Source: CBDCVO01 sp965223085
GTDB lineage: Bacteria > Pseudomonadota > Gammaproteobacteria > Ga0077536
Reading direction: 5' to 3'
Assembly (NCBI GenBank): GCA_965223085.1
Contig: OZ244981.1
Coordinates: forward strand, 1,922,001-1,986,000
DNA: 64,000 bases
Position 1 is the stretch's first letter. Every line of letters starts with the position of its first letter. Positions 8,125 through 16,797 of this stretch are shown here, one piece after another. The notes below the pieces were generated by a model. The model was not told the DNA's origin, did no database searches, and saw nothing but the letters and a program-made list of their open reading frames with translations. The position numbers and the translations under genes are program-made.

Positions 8125-9474
8125 CTATCGCCCCTCGAGTTTACTCTGGCGTGCAAACCAATCGCTGAGAATTTTTGCGCCTACGGCATCGCCCCAGACA
8201 TTTACCGTGGTACGAACCATATCTAGGATCCTGTCAACGCCTATGATCAAGCCGATCGCCATCATCGGGATTATCGCGGTGTTGGGATCGATGCTTTGCA
8301 GGCTTTGATTGACCGCAGCGATAACAATCACCATTGTGACCAGGCCCGCACTCGGTACCGAAGCGGCCCCAATTGCCGCCAAGGTGGCCGTGATAGCGAC
8401 CAAGATATACTCGGCGAGCCCAAGCTCTATGCCGAATGCCTGGGCCATGAAAACGACCGCTGCCGCCTCGTAGAGCGCCGTTCCATCCATGTTAATCGTT
8501 GCACCTAGCGGCAGGACCAAGCCCGCGACGCGAGCTTGCACGCCCCCTTCTGTGATCGCTGTTTCCATGGTCACGGGGAGTGTGGCGGCGGATGAATCTG
8601 TGCCAAAAGCGGTTAGTAGCGCGGGTCTCATTCTGAGCAGAAACGCAAACGGATTTGTTCTCGTAAGCGCAAAAAAGATCGCCGGAAGAACTACGAGACC
8701 GTGGATTAGCAGGCCACCCACTACGGTGATCATATAGACACCGACCGCGGAAGAAAACACACCCATGCCGATTCTTGCAACCGACCACGCTAGCAGGCAA
8801 AAGACTCCGATTGGCGCAATCCAAAGTACAACTTCCACCATGCGGAAAATGACTTCGTAAAGCGACCGAAAAAAGGTTACCAATGCGCCAGTTTTTCCTT
8901 CGACCAAGGTGATGACAGCGGCAAAAAACAACGAGAAAGTAATAACCGAAAGCGTGTTTCCCTGAGCCATAGCGGAGAACAGGTTCTCCGGAATAAGCAT
9001 CGCGACAAGATTCTTGAAGACGCCAATGAGACCACCGGCGGCGTTTTTCGTGACGCTTTCATTTTCAAATGTGGGCGAGATCTGCTGTGTATCAAAACCT
9101 GCTCCAGGCGCAATCGCGGCGACGAGCAGCAAACCAAGCGACACGGCAAGGAGCATCGTGGAAACATAGTAGACTAGTGCCCAACCGCCGAGGCGACCGA
9201 GCTTTCTTACGTCGCCAACACTAGTTACTGCGACGATCACGCTTATCATAACGAGCGGCAAGACCAACATCTTGAGCAGTGCCATGAAAATGCTAAAACC
9301 GATAAAGTCGAAAAGCTGCAGGTAAAATGCGGCGGCGTGTTCTGCTATAGGTTTGCTCGCATTCCAAGTGGGGTCGTAGAGGAATTGTCCGACAACCGCG
9401 CCGGCGATAATCCCGAAAAGGATCCAGGTAGTGACCTTGGCTGCCCCCTGAGATTTTGCTTCTTGTGTTGACAT
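8125..9474 (-). CDS. Dicarboxylate/amino acid:cation (DAACS) symporter
   Basis: This is a multi-pass membrane transporter of the SLC1/GltP/DctA family. It has long hydrophobic helices, the GTDSSAATLPVTMETA stretch (serine-rich HP1 tip), MDGTALYEAAAVVFMAQAFG (the NMDGTALYE cation site) and GAASVPSAGLVTM (HP2). These segments coordinate Na+ or H+ and glutamate, aspartate or C4-dicarboxylate. ATG 9474 (MSTQEAK) is preferred over a TTG 21 nt earlier because AAAGG lies about 10 nt upstream of it. The region 9475-9698 between it and the anti-sigma gene has no recognisable gene. Confidence 0.92.
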   Translation of the reverse strand: MSTQEAKSQGAAKVTTWILFGIIAGAVVGQFLYDPTWNASKPIAEHAAAFYLQLFDFIGFSIFMALLKMLVLPLVMISVIVAVTSVGDVRKLGRLGGWALVYYVSTMLLAVSLGLLLVAAIAPGAGFDTQQISPTFENESVTKNAAGGLIGVFKNLVAMLIPENLFSAMAQGNTLSVITFSLFFAAVITLVEGKTGALVTFFRSLYEVIFRMVEVVLWIAPIGVFCLLAWSVARIGMGVFSSAVGVYMITVVGGLLIHGLVVLPAIFFALTRTNPFAFLLRMRPALLTAFGTDSSAATLPVTMETAITEGGVQARVAGLVLPLGATINMDGTALYEAAAVVFMAQAFGIELGLAEYILVAITATLAAIGAASVPSAGLVTMVIVIAAVNQSLQSIDPNTAIIPMMAIGLIIGVDRILDMVRTTVNVWGDAVGAKILSDWFARQSKLEGR

Positions 9475-9698
9475 GCGCGGAAAACCTTTAACCAAGGATG
9501 AAGTGAATTTCAGCTTGTATTACGTGCGTACAGCAAGCGCTGGCACAAGTAAAGTTCTGTGTGCGCGAGTAAAATAGACGTTACCTAACGCCGTAAATAG
9601 AAGTACCGTGCACACCTGTCGACTTATCAGGGCCAATGTTGGGGCAGCATCAATGTGGGGATAGGGTAGCGTTTCAGGCGGGCGCTTGTGGGGATCTG

Positions 9699-9953
9699 CT
9701 AGTGATCGTTTTGCGCAGCGGCCAAACGGTCGCGAATGCGTTGTCGGGCAGCGCCGTCCATGCTGATCTCGTTGGCTTCATCGGATGCATCGAAATGTTG
9801 CGTGATGCGCCGAAGCGTCCCTAGTTGAGATTTGTATGCACGGCAAGGCCGGCAAAGTGCACGATGCAGTGACAAAGCTAAGCGTTCGCCGAGACTTAAG
9901 CGTCGATCCAGTTCGATGGACGCTAATTGAGCAGCTCGTTTGCAGCTATACAT
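9699..9953 (-). CDS. Small zinc-finger anti-sigma factor (zf-HC2 type)
   Basis: This 84-residue protein has the ZAS pattern: MYSCKRAAQLASIELDRRLS at the N-terminus and HRALCRPCRAY (H-x3-C-x2-C) around residues 30-40. There is no membrane segment, so it is a soluble anti-sigma factor. It starts 46 nt after the end of the ECF sigma gene, the usual sigma/anti-sigma order, and should bind and inhibit that sigma factor. Zn-binding cysteines make a redox or metal trigger plausible, in keeping with the peroxidase genes nearby. Confidence 0.82.
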   Translation of the reverse strand: MYSCKRAAQLASIELDRRLSLGERLALSLHRALCRPCRAYKSQLGTLRRITQHFDASDEANEISMDGAARQRIRDRLAAAQNDH

Positions 9954-9999
9954 TGTCCAAGCCTCCAGAGTAACTTCGCGCGCAGCCTTTAAGTGGTAA

Positions 10000-10629
10000 T
10001 TACGGCTGTTGCCAAGCCTGTTGCAAACATGTTCGTAGGCGCTCGCGCGCCCGCGACATCATAACCCACAAATTGTTTGGACTCGAAATACGCAAGGTTT
10101 CGAGCAACTCTTTTGCTTCGATACCCTCGATTTCCCGCAATACGAACAGGGTACGCAGTTTATCGGGAAGTGCGTCGACGCACTGTCGTAGTTGCTGACG
10201 GATATCGGCGTGTTCGAGCAGCGAGCTCGGATCACTCCATTCATGTGGCGCATTCACCCAATGATCATCTGGGCCAAACTTAGCGTCCCAAATCGCGTTT
10301 TCAGTTTGATCTGGAGCGTAAGTTACTTCACGGCCGGCGCGGCGCAAATGGTCGAGAGTTTTATGCTTTAAGATCCCGATCAACCACGTTCGTTCACTGG
10401 AAGCGCCACGAAACTTAGCTGCGCCTTTAAACGCCGATAGCAATGTTTCCTGCACTAAGTCTTCCGCAGTTGCGACGTTGGACACCCGACCAAGAGCGTA
10501 GCGATAAAGCACGTCCCCATGCTCATCGAGCCAACGCTCGGGGTCTGCTGTGATCGGCGATTCGGCGTTAGGACCGTCGTTACTCAACCAAGCTCTCAGC
10601 CGCACAATCGGATGTTTATACCATCGCAA
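10000..10629 (-). CDS. ECF-type RNA polymerase sigma factor
   Basis: This 209-residue sigma-70 family ECF factor has region 2 (YRYALGRVSNVATAEDLVQETLLSAFKG, then RTWLIGILKHKTLDHLRR). A linker with an acidic stretch follows, then region 4 (DALPDKLRTLFVLREIEGI, then SPNNLWVMMSRARERLR as the -35 recognition helix). It is paired with a zf-HC2 anti-sigma factor immediately downstream and preceded by a small exported protein. The regulon cannot be read off. A GTAAGGAA box at 11035-11042, upstream of the small exported gene on the same strand, is a weak candidate promoter element. Confidence 0.93.
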   Translation of the reverse strand: MRWYKHPIVRLRAWLSNDGPNAESPITADPERWLDEHGDVLYRYALGRVSNVATAEDLVQETLLSAFKGAAKFRGASSERTWLIGILKHKTLDHLRRAGREVTYAPDQTENAIWDAKFGPDDHWVNAPHEWSDPSSLLEHADIRQQLRQCVDALPDKLRTLFVLREIEGIEAKELLETLRISSPNNLWVMMSRARERLRTCLQQAWQQP

Positions 10630-10718
10630 CTATGACCCGCTAATACGTATTTGTACAGATGCAACAGGGCATGCTCGACGCCGCATTGGCTACTCACCAA
10701 TGCGGCATAGCGTCGATT

Positions 10719-10958
10719 TTAGGACCAGGGGCGGAAAAAATTTTCTACTGCACCGCTGACCTGCATCTCGTCGCTTCGGACGTTAACGGTCGGTACCGTC
10801 TGTCGTTCGCGCCAGGGTGCGAATCCAGTGGCTTCTACTGTGGCCGCCGGTCCGCTCGCGCTAGGGCTGATCGACCGATCGTTCCAAGGCGCAAACGAGT
10901 CAGCAAAAGCGACGTTCGTGGTGAGTGCCAAAAGCACCGAGACAAGTATTGAGCGCAT
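10719..10958 (-). CDS. Small exported protein with repeated F-x-P-W motifs
   Basis: This 79-residue protein has a clear signal peptide (MRSILVSVLLALTTNVAFA, cleavage after AFA). The mature part carries three related motifs: SFAPWNDR, GFAPWRER and FFRPWS at the very C-terminus. I do not recognise the family. It lies 89 nt upstream of the ECF sigma gene on the same strand, which suggests regulation by or with that sigma factor. The EF-hand protein at 17480 also starts its mature part with GFMPW, so the motif may mark a shared partner or localisation. Confidence 0.7.
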   Translation of the reverse strand: MRSILVSVLLALTTNVAFADSFAPWNDRSISPSASGPAATVEATGFAPWRERQTVPTVNVRSDEMQVSGAVENFFRPWS

Positions 10959-11231
10959 AAGAATTCTCCTCGTAGTTTTAGGTAAATGCAGCGCATTTTC
11001 GCTGTGTTCGGTCCTTAGTCGTACGAGAACTGGATTCCTTACATCTTTTTCTAAAAAAAATTGTTTGACGTGATATTCCCCGGGTGTGATGTTTCCGCCG
11101 CGAGTCTGACTAAGGGCTCAGAAAACGGTTTTCGGTGTGTTTTTGGTGACCTGAGGCCGCGAATTTTCAGTTCCCAACATTCCACCTTGGACGTATACTT
11201 TTCATGCAAGGAGAGTTAAGGTCGCGGCAAT

Positions 11232-11837
11232 ATGAGCAATACAGAACCTCGTGAAGCTTGGGTAAGGATCCTGACTCCCACCGAACGTGCAGCGATGCGC
11301 GATCAAGGTGATCCCTATAACTTCGGCTTTGTTCCAGCAATGGGCGGGTTACTTCAAACTCACGCGGAAATTGGCCAGCAGTTTTTCAACTTGTACCGAC
11401 AGATCATGTTTGCGCCGGAAAGCGCGCTGACTCGGGCTGAGCGAGAAATGACGGCCGCCGTGGCCGCGGCCGCGCAAGATTGTTTTTACTGAACTCAGTC
11501 GCACACAGAATTCCTCCGTGTAGAGGATGATAATCTCGAACTATCTCGTGCGATCAAGAATAAAACGTGGCGCGAACTCGAAGGCCTAAGCGAACGACAA
11601 GTGGCACTCATGACGCTTGCCGAAAAACTTTCGGCGACCCCGACGCGCATGGTAGAAGCTGACTGGGAACCCTTACGCAAATTAGGTTTCGACGATCGCG
11701 CTTGTCTAGAGGTCGCGCATGTCGTGGGGATATTCAATTATTTAACCCGCCTAGCCGACGGCTTCGGCTTGCGGCTTGACCCAGGCACTTTGGCCGCTGC
11801 GGAGTCAGGAGTCGCGTTGCGACGCGCTCAGACGTAG
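11232..11837 (+). CDS. AhpD-like/carboxymuconolactone decarboxylase-fold selenoprotein (TGA read as Sec)
   Basis: One frame runs 202 codons with a single TGA at 11490-11492. Upstream it encodes an AhpD-type peroxidase-related N-terminus ending AAVAAAAQDCFY. Downstream it continues TQSHTEFLRVEDD and on to NYLTRLADGFGLRLD, all in the same frame. The family has a C-x-x-C-x3-H redox centre here. The TGA occupies exactly the second cysteine, giving C84-F-Y-U87-T-Q-S-H91. A hairpin with CGUG in its loop lies 20-35 nt downstream of the TGA. Known AhpD-like selenoproteins use the same C-x-x-U arrangement. The predicted product has 201 residues and probably reduces peroxides. A nonsense mutation is the alternative. 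Confidence 0.85.
11512..11527 (+). promoter_or_regulatory. Bacterial SECIS-like hairpin of the AhpD-like selenoprotein
   Basis: TCCTC (11512-11516) pairs with GAGGA (11523-11527) around the six-base loop CGTGTA. The loop begins 25 nt after the TGA and has G at its second position, which fits the published bacterial SECIS constraints: apical loop roughly 16-37 nt downstream with an early guanosine. The second candidate selenoprotein in the window has a hairpin with the same CGTG loop start. Confidence 0.65.
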
Positions 11838-11953
11838 CTGTTCTTCGCTATCATCCGCGGTCCCCGTGCAATCATAGGACTTGGGGAGGTGCCCAACGAT
11901 AGCAGCGGTACCGGACGTTGGTGATCCCTTTTACGCGAAACTATTTCTTTGGC

Positions 11954-12532
11954 TTAATCTTTGCGAGCCTCTTTGCCACGATAGACCTTGCCGTGATCCT
12001 TAGCCCCGGCGTGATGACGGTGTTTGTGATCATTATCATCGTTTTCGTGTTGACCGTTGTGGCGATGGCGAATTTTGCAACGGCGCTCGCAATCGTCATC
12101 CCAATCGTGGTTGCGTTTGCGTTTTTTGGCTTTACCCTCGCCGTGACCTTTACCGACAACGCTAGGGTGGATGCCTAATTCTTTCGCGATTTTCCCCCAG
12201 CCCATGCCGTCTGCACGCATGCGCCGAACTCGGCGAGGCGAAACGTCGGCTTCGTCTGCGATCGCATATATGCGTGCACGATCGAGATTCGCCTTACTAC
12301 CCTCGTGGCGCTCACGCAGATCTTCGTAATGGCGGCGATACCGCTCCCGCTCACCCGGATCTGCGGCGCTTTCGTACGCTTCTTTGGCACGCTGCACGTC
12401 GTTGGCCGCCTGCAGTACTCGTTCGAGCCACGCGTTGACTTCTGGATGAGTCGCCGTCGCAGGAGTAGCGAAGGCAAGTGTAAGGGCGCCACCGATCAGC
12501 GCAACTAGTAATGTGGAAATTGGTCTCGACAT
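11954..12532 (-). CDS. Exported protein with HTH-like segment and His/Lys-rich tail, unknown function
   Basis: The protein has 192 residues. It has a signal peptide (about 1-27, ending ATPATA), then a charged coiled coil (30-85). A segment that looks like a small helix-turn-helix follows (DVSPRRVRRMRADGMGWGKIAKELGIHPSVVG), and the tail is very rich in His, Lys, Arg and Asp. The tail could bind metal. I know of similar exported proteins with the VRRMRADGMGWG segment in proteobacteria but no function. The opposite strand also shows a long hydrophobic frame, which is only the antisense of the polar tail. Divergent from the gene at 11232. Confidence 0.72.
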   Translation of the reverse strand: MSRPISTLLVALIGGALTLAFATPATATHPEVNAWLERVLQAANDVQRAKEAYESAADPGERERYRRHYEDLRERHEGSKANLDRARIYAIADEADVSPRRVRRMRADGMGWGKIAKELGIHPSVVGKGHGEGKAKKRKRNHDWDDDCERRCKIRHRHNGQHENDDNDHKHRHHAGAKDHGKVYRGKEARKD

Positions 12533-12672
12533 TGATATCCTCCTTGGAGGGGTCGCCTGGCACGCCTAAGTGCTCGCCATGCTTTAAAAGCCGTGATACG
12601 GCAAAAGCTGTCTGCATCCGAGTCCTTTGTAGCGGATCCCAAAAAGAATTCTTTACGTGTGGATGATCGGGG

Positions 12673-12834
12673 TTAGTCAGGCGCGTCGATGACTAAAAAT
12701 GTCGGTTCTATCGCTTCATCGCGGAGAGCGATAAGCGCTTGATATGCCTCCGACTAGTACCACGCACGGGCTGTATCCGGCGATGCAAATTTGGCGATCA
12801 AGGCACGGTCAGCGTCGTGGGTTCCGGCTAATAC
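12673..12834 (-). pseudogene. C-terminal remnant of a DUF1330-type protein
   Basis: Reading the minus strand from 12834 gives LAGTHDADRALIAKFASPDTARAWY, stop, SEAYQALIALRDEAIEPTFLV and a final stop at 12673-12675. This is the C-terminal half of a DUF1330-like protein. The internal stop at 12754-12756 is TAG, most simply a GAG-to-TAG change in the family's WY(E/D)SEAYQ motif. The N-terminal half is missing where the IS3 remnant begins. Confidence 0.6.
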
Positions 12835-13200
12835 AGAACTGGACCCCGAAAATTGGGCAGCGCCTTAAGTGAAATCTCCACAGGTTGTCACGCTGCCGCT
12901 TTCACGCCAGCATCGAAGTACACCGCATCTGGGGTGCGTCGGCCGAGCGCCGCCGGACTCTCGTCGGCCCGTAAGTAGATGTCCTCGTATTTCACACCGC
13001 GCCACAGCCACTCGATGAACACGTTGTCCAGCCTACGGCCGCGACCGTCCATGCTGATCGCCACCTTCGCTTTGAATGCCGCCGAATAATTCCGTCGTTT
13101 TCTTTTCGTCATCTTCTGCTCCTTCTCTCAATGAGAAGTATCTCAGAAGATTCCACTTAGCAGTTCTCCTTTCCTGTCCAGCCGGTGGGGACCACCTCTG
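12835..13200 (-). mobile_element. IS3-family remnant with internal deletion
   Basis: The 74-codon frame at 12888-13112 joins the first 18 residues of an IS3 OrfA (MTKRKRRNYSAAFKAKVA) directly to the last part of OrfB (ISMDGRGRRLDNVFIEWLWRGVKYEDIYLRADE). It then skips again to GRRTPDAVYF. Most of the transposase, including much of the DDE core, has been deleted in frame. The leader upstream of OrfA is kept to about 13200, and the end near 12835 abuts the DUF1330 remnant. It is a non-functional fossil. Confidence 0.75.
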
Positions 13201-13335
13201 TTCAAACGCCGAGCCGTACGGCACGGACGGTAATTCCCCATAGCTATAGAAATCCGCATTCAAGCGCGCGACATACTTAGCGCACGTATGGGAACGAGTA
13301 ATCGAACGGCGCGTAGATTTTGTGACACTGCGGAT

Positions 13336-13803
13336 TTAGTTGCCGCAGTTGCTCGCGATACCCTGAAGTTCAATGAGGTAAGAGGGATCTGACAAGGCTG
13401 TGACGCCGACGCCGGCCGTCGATGGATAGTTTTTCACGCTTGCTTTTTCGTAGGCGCTGGCGCGGGCTCCGCCTGCAGCTTCAAGCGTCGTCAGATCGAC
13501 CAAAAACAAGGTCTCCTGAACCATGTTGTTCAAGCTCATGCCATTAGCTTCCAAGACGCGTTGCAACGAAGCATAAATTTGCGTTGTTTGCATCGCTACG
13601 TCCCCGACACCTACGGTGCTACCTTGCTCATCAATAGATACGAAGCCGCCAACATACAGCGTACAACCCACGCGAACGGCGGAACTATAGCGATACCCTT
13701 GTTCGAATTCCGGATGAAGCTGAGTAATCTGGCTTTTTTCGACCGCAAATGCGGGGGCGATCATAAAGCACAAGATAAACGCACGAATAGCCCGGATACA
13801 CAT
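13336..13803 (-). CDS. Exported RidA (YjgF/UK114) family protein
   Basis: This 155-residue protein has a signal peptide (MCIRAIRAFILCFMIAPAFA) and a RidA-like chorismate-mutase fold: YSSAVRVGCTLYVGGFVS, a central helix with QTTQIYASLQRVLEANG, and VQETLFLVDLTT. Cytosolic RidA deaminates enamine intermediates with a conserved Arg near the C-terminus. At that place this protein reads YPSTAGVGVTALSDPSYLIELQG without the Arg, so imine deaminase activity is doubtful. Periplasmic location suggests a different, unknown role. The 248 nt to the next gene hold no gene, only a perfect hairpin (AGTGCA stem) at 13992-14008. Confidence 0.85.
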   Translation of the reverse strand: MCIRAIRAFILCFMIAPAFAVEKSQITQLHPEFEQGYRYSSAVRVGCTLYVGGFVSIDEQGSTVGVGDVAMQTTQIYASLQRVLEANGMSLNNMVQETLFLVDLTTLEAAGGARASAYEKASVKNYPSTAGVGVTALSDPSYLIELQGIASNCGN

Positions 13804-14052
13804 GGTCGTCTCCGCTTGGTCTTCATACCTATCCTACATTTTTTGAGACAAAACCGTCTAGGAGCCGATTGAAAAACTACAGTGGAGGGCGTTTGCGGCG
13901 TTGCGTGCTCGTTTGCTTCTCACTCAACTTACGCCGTTCCTTGCGGCCGGCCTTCCTGGGGACGTTTTTCAACGGCCTCCTAACCAGGATAAGTGCAGCT
14001 CGTGCACTGCCGCACGACGGGCTATTCATTGTCTCTGGTTAAGCTAAAATTT

Positions 14053-14829
14053 CTATCGCAGCGCTAACTCCGGCAATGGGACCACATCGACACCCATAGC
14101 AGCAAACGTCTCTTTCGCGGCCTTGGCGATAGCGACGCCGGTCTTTTCCTCACCGTGTACACATAAGGTATCGAGTCGTAATTTCAGCGCTTTCCCGTGA
14201 CGCGACATGATCGTCTCGTCCTCGGCGATGCGCATCACCCGCTCACTTACTATGGCGGGATCTGTGATAACGGTCCCGGGCAGATTGCGTGAGGCGAGGT
14301 TTCCGTCGTCCTCGTAGAGACGATCAAGAAAACCTTCGCGAGCAACTCTGAGCTCGAGATCGTATCCGGCTTTCTCCATTTGCGAGCCCGCTAGCGCGAC
14401 ATAAATAATGTCGCGATCGACAGTCTTAATCGCCCGCCCTATTGCTGCAGCCAAGGCGTAGTCCTCGGCCGCCATATTGTTTAACGCGCCGTGCGGCTTG
14501 AGATGTGTCACCGTGGTGCCGGCGTAAGCGGCGATCGCTTGGAGCGCACCAATTTGGTAGGCGATCATGTATTCAAGATCGCTTGGCTTTGTATCGATGC
14601 GCCGACGACCAAAACCCCAAAGGTCTTTAAATCCGGGATGAGCGCCGACACTGACACCTTTTTCCTTAGCAGATGTGACCACTCGGTGCATGATATTCGG
14701 ATCACCGGCATGAAATCCGCACGCGATATTTGCCGAAGCGACGTATTCAAGGATGCCGGTGTCATTACCAATATCGTAGGCACCGAATCCTTCGCCCACA
14801 TCAGCGTTAAGATTTATTTTCTTGGTCAC
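14053..14829 (-). CDS. pxpA: 5-oxoprolinase subunit A (LamB/YcsF family)
   Basis: This 258-residue LamB/YcsF protein has the typical start INLNADVGEGFGAYDIGND, then SANIACGFHAGDPNIM, VGAHPGFKDLWGFGRR, THLKPHGALNN and CVHGE near the end. With PxpB and PxpC it forms the prokaryotic ATP-dependent 5-oxoprolinase, which opens 5-oxoproline to glutamate. It is transcribed divergently from pxpB/pxpC across a gap of about 100-125 nt that presumably holds both promoters. Confidence 0.95.
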   Translation of the reverse strand: MTKKINLNADVGEGFGAYDIGNDTGILEYVASANIACGFHAGDPNIMHRVVTSAKEKGVSVGAHPGFKDLWGFGRRRIDTKPSDLEYMIAYQIGALQAIAAYAGTTVTHLKPHGALNNMAAEDYALAAAIGRAIKTVDRDIIYVALAGSQMEKAGYDLELRVAREGFLDRLYEDDGNLASRNLPGTVITDPAIVSERVMRIAEDETIMSRHGKALKLRLDTLCVHGEEKTGVAIAKAAKETFAAMGVDVVPLPELALR

Positions 14830-14954
14830 CAGTTATGCTCCAGGCGCAGATCAGATTTTGCGTGACGCCCGATTATAAGTTGATTGCTCGCTCGACAGTA
14901 CTCTACTAACCTATATTTTCAGTAACGCATTTGAACCACAAAGCAGCCGCATTC

Positions 14955-15671
14955 ATGAAGTTTTTACCAAGTGGTGATTGCGCGCTCGTCGTCGAGTTCG
15001 GTGATGTCATTGATCGAGAGCTAAATGAAAAAGTCGTGCACCTAAGCAAACAGATCCAGCGTGCCCAGCTCGCAGGACTGCTGGAGACTGTCGCGACTTT
15101 TCGCTCGGTGATGGTCTATTACGATCCGTTGACGATTAGCTTCGACGCACTAAAAGAACAAATCACCGGGATGGTTGACGAGCCAACGACAACAACGGGC
15201 AATGCCCAGCTGGTGAAAATTCCGGTTTGCTATGAAACTGAGTTTGCGCCGGATTTGGCAGATGTTGCCGAGCGCACTAGCTTGGGTGCAGATGCAGTTG
15301 TGCAGGCTCATTGTGCTCGAAAGTATCATGTCTACATGCTCGGTTTCGTCCCAGGCTTCCCTTATATGGGGGACTTGCCAGCGGAGCTGCAATTGCCGCG
15401 GCGAGTTGATCCACGACCACGGGTTCCGGCGGGCTCAATCGCGATCGCGCAATCCATGACAGCGCTTTACCCGATCGAAAGTCCGGGTGGTTGGCATTTA
15501 ATTGGAAGAACACCGCTCGTTCTTTTTGACGTCGATGCTACACCGCCTGCCTTGCTGCTGCCGGGCGACGTCGTAGAGTTCGAGGTTATCGATAGATATG
15601 AATTCCGGCACATCGAGCGGGCCGTGGTGGAAGGCGATTTCAGACCAGACAAAAAAGTATTGCGTCTATGA
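14955..15671 (+). CDS. pxpB: 5-oxoprolinase subunit B (KipI family)
   Basis: The frame shows FLPSGDCALVVEFGDVIDRELN at the N-terminus. It continues with FVPGFPYMGDLP, the arginine-rich RRVDPRPRVPAGSIAIA segment, and the SPGGWHLIGRTP motif of the AHS1/KipI domain. ATG 14955 is chosen because the family begins at this point. A TTG 24 nt upstream would add eight residues without a better ribosome site. It overlaps pxpC by 4 nt. It pairs with PxpC as the half that carries out ATP-dependent ring opening with PxpA. Confidence 0.93.
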   Translation: MKFLPSGDCALVVEFGDVIDRELNEKVVHLSKQIQRAQLAGLLETVATFRSVMVYYDPLTISFDALKEQITGMVDEPTTTTGNAQLVKIPVCYETEFAPDLADVAERTSLGADAVVQAHCARKYHVYMLGFVPGFPYMGDLPAELQLPRRVDPRPRVPAGSIAIAQSMTALYPIESPGGWHLIGRTPLVLFDVDATPPALLLPGDVVEFEVIDRYEFRHIERAVVEGDFRPDKKVLRL

Positions 15672-16696
15672 CAGGGATGCTAACAGTCATCGAACCGGGC
15701 TTGCATACTACAGTGCAAGATTTCGGGCGCTTTGGTTATCAAAATCTCGGTGTGCCGGTGGCCGGTGCTTTAGACCCGATCAGTATGCATCTGGCCAATG
15801 CCTTGGTGGGAAATCCCGCGCACGAGGCCGTCTTAGAGGTGTTGCACTTGGGTCCCACCTTTGAGCTTGCAAGCGCGTCGGTGCGCGTGGCTTTAGTGGG
15901 TGGCGATGCCTATCTCGAAGCAGATCAACTCGGCGCATTGCGCGGGATGCGTACCCATACGCTGCGGCAAGGTCAGCGTTTCACGGTCAAATTGCGCGGT
16001 AGTGCTTGTTGCTATCTCGCCTTCGCGGGTGGCTTAGATATAATGCCTTGTCTTGGCAGCTGTGCTACCTATGTACATGGAAAGATAGGTGGCTATAAGG
16101 GCCGCGCTTTGTGCGCAGATGACGGTTTAGCATTGCGTTTAACGCAAGCCGCCCCGGGTGATGAGCTCGAGCTGAAGGTCAAACCCCCGTTCACTACTGG
16201 GGCCGCAGTCCGGGTCATTGCAGGACCGCAACAAGATTATTTCAGTCACACCGCGCTTACCACGCTCACCGAGTCTATCTACACGATTTCGGCTACCTCG
16301 GACCGCATGGGCCTACGTTTAGACGGTCCAAAATTGGTGCATCAAGCGGGGTACGACATTGTCTCTGATGCGATCGCTACCGGTGCGATTCAAGTGCCGG
16401 GTAGTGGACAACCAATCCTCCTGCTCGCCGACCATCAAACCACCGGTGGTTATGCGAAAATCGCGAACGTTATTTCTGCCGATCTCGCAGCTCTGGGGCG
16501 ACGGTCCCCGGGTGATGAGGTGTGTTTCGAGGCGGTAACGATGTCCGCTGCGATATCTGCAAAGCGTGCCGAGCAGAGCGCCCTTGCAGCATGTGTTAAC
16601 AGCATTGCGCCCGCAGGCGGTGAGTCCGCGCCCGATCTTAAGTCTCTGTACGCCGGAAATCTAATCAGCGGCGTGGTCTCCGCAAAGGACAGATAA
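15668..16696 (+). CDS. pxpC: 5-oxoprolinase subunit C (KipA family)
   Basis: This 342-residue AHS2/KipA protein has the family motif IEPGLHTTVQDFGRFGYQNLG, then GALDPISMHLANALVGN, the ATSDRMGLRLDG segment and GQPILLLADHQTTGGYAKI. It overlaps pxpB by an ATGA junction, so the two are translationally coupled. Together with PxpA on the opposite strand it completes a 5-oxoproline-to-glutamate pathway, which fits the nearby glutamate dehydrogenase and symporter although these are separate units. Confidence 0.95.
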   Translation: MTGMLTVIEPGLHTTVQDFGRFGYQNLGVPVAGALDPISMHLANALVGNPAHEAVLEVLHLGPTFELASASVRVALVGGDAYLEADQLGALRGMRTHTLRQGQRFTVKLRGSACCYLAFAGGLDIMPCLGSCATYVHGKIGGYKGRALCADDGLALRLTQAAPGDELELKVKPPFTTGAAVRVIAGPQQDYFSHTALTTLTESIYTISATSDRMGLRLDGPKLVHQAGYDIVSDAIATGAIQVPGSGQPILLLADHQTTGGYAKIANVISADLAALGRRSPGDEVCFEAVTMSAAISAKRAEQSALAACVNSIAPAGGESAPDLKSLYAGNLISGVVSAKDR

Positions 16697-16797
16697 GGTC
16701 TGGTGCGTTTCGCGTACCCAAGGTGCCCCACTCAGTTCTCGGGAACAGACATGCTCAGCGCCCGTGCCGGCAGCAAATGCGTTCCCGCGTCGCTGTC

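Noticed and set aside
11918..12178. Plus-strand 86-codon hydrophobic frame as a membrane protein
   Set aside because: It is antisense to the His/Lys/Asp-rich tail of the exported protein at 11954-12532. The hydrophobicity is a codon complement effect.
12754..12756. Stop inside the DUF1330 remnant as recoding
   Set aside because: The codon is TAG, the residue is normally acidic, and the gene is already truncated by an IS3 remnant.
13033..13263. 76-codon minus-strand frame near the IS3 remnant
   Set aside because: It covers the untranslated leader and an alternate frame of the remnant OrfA. No family features.
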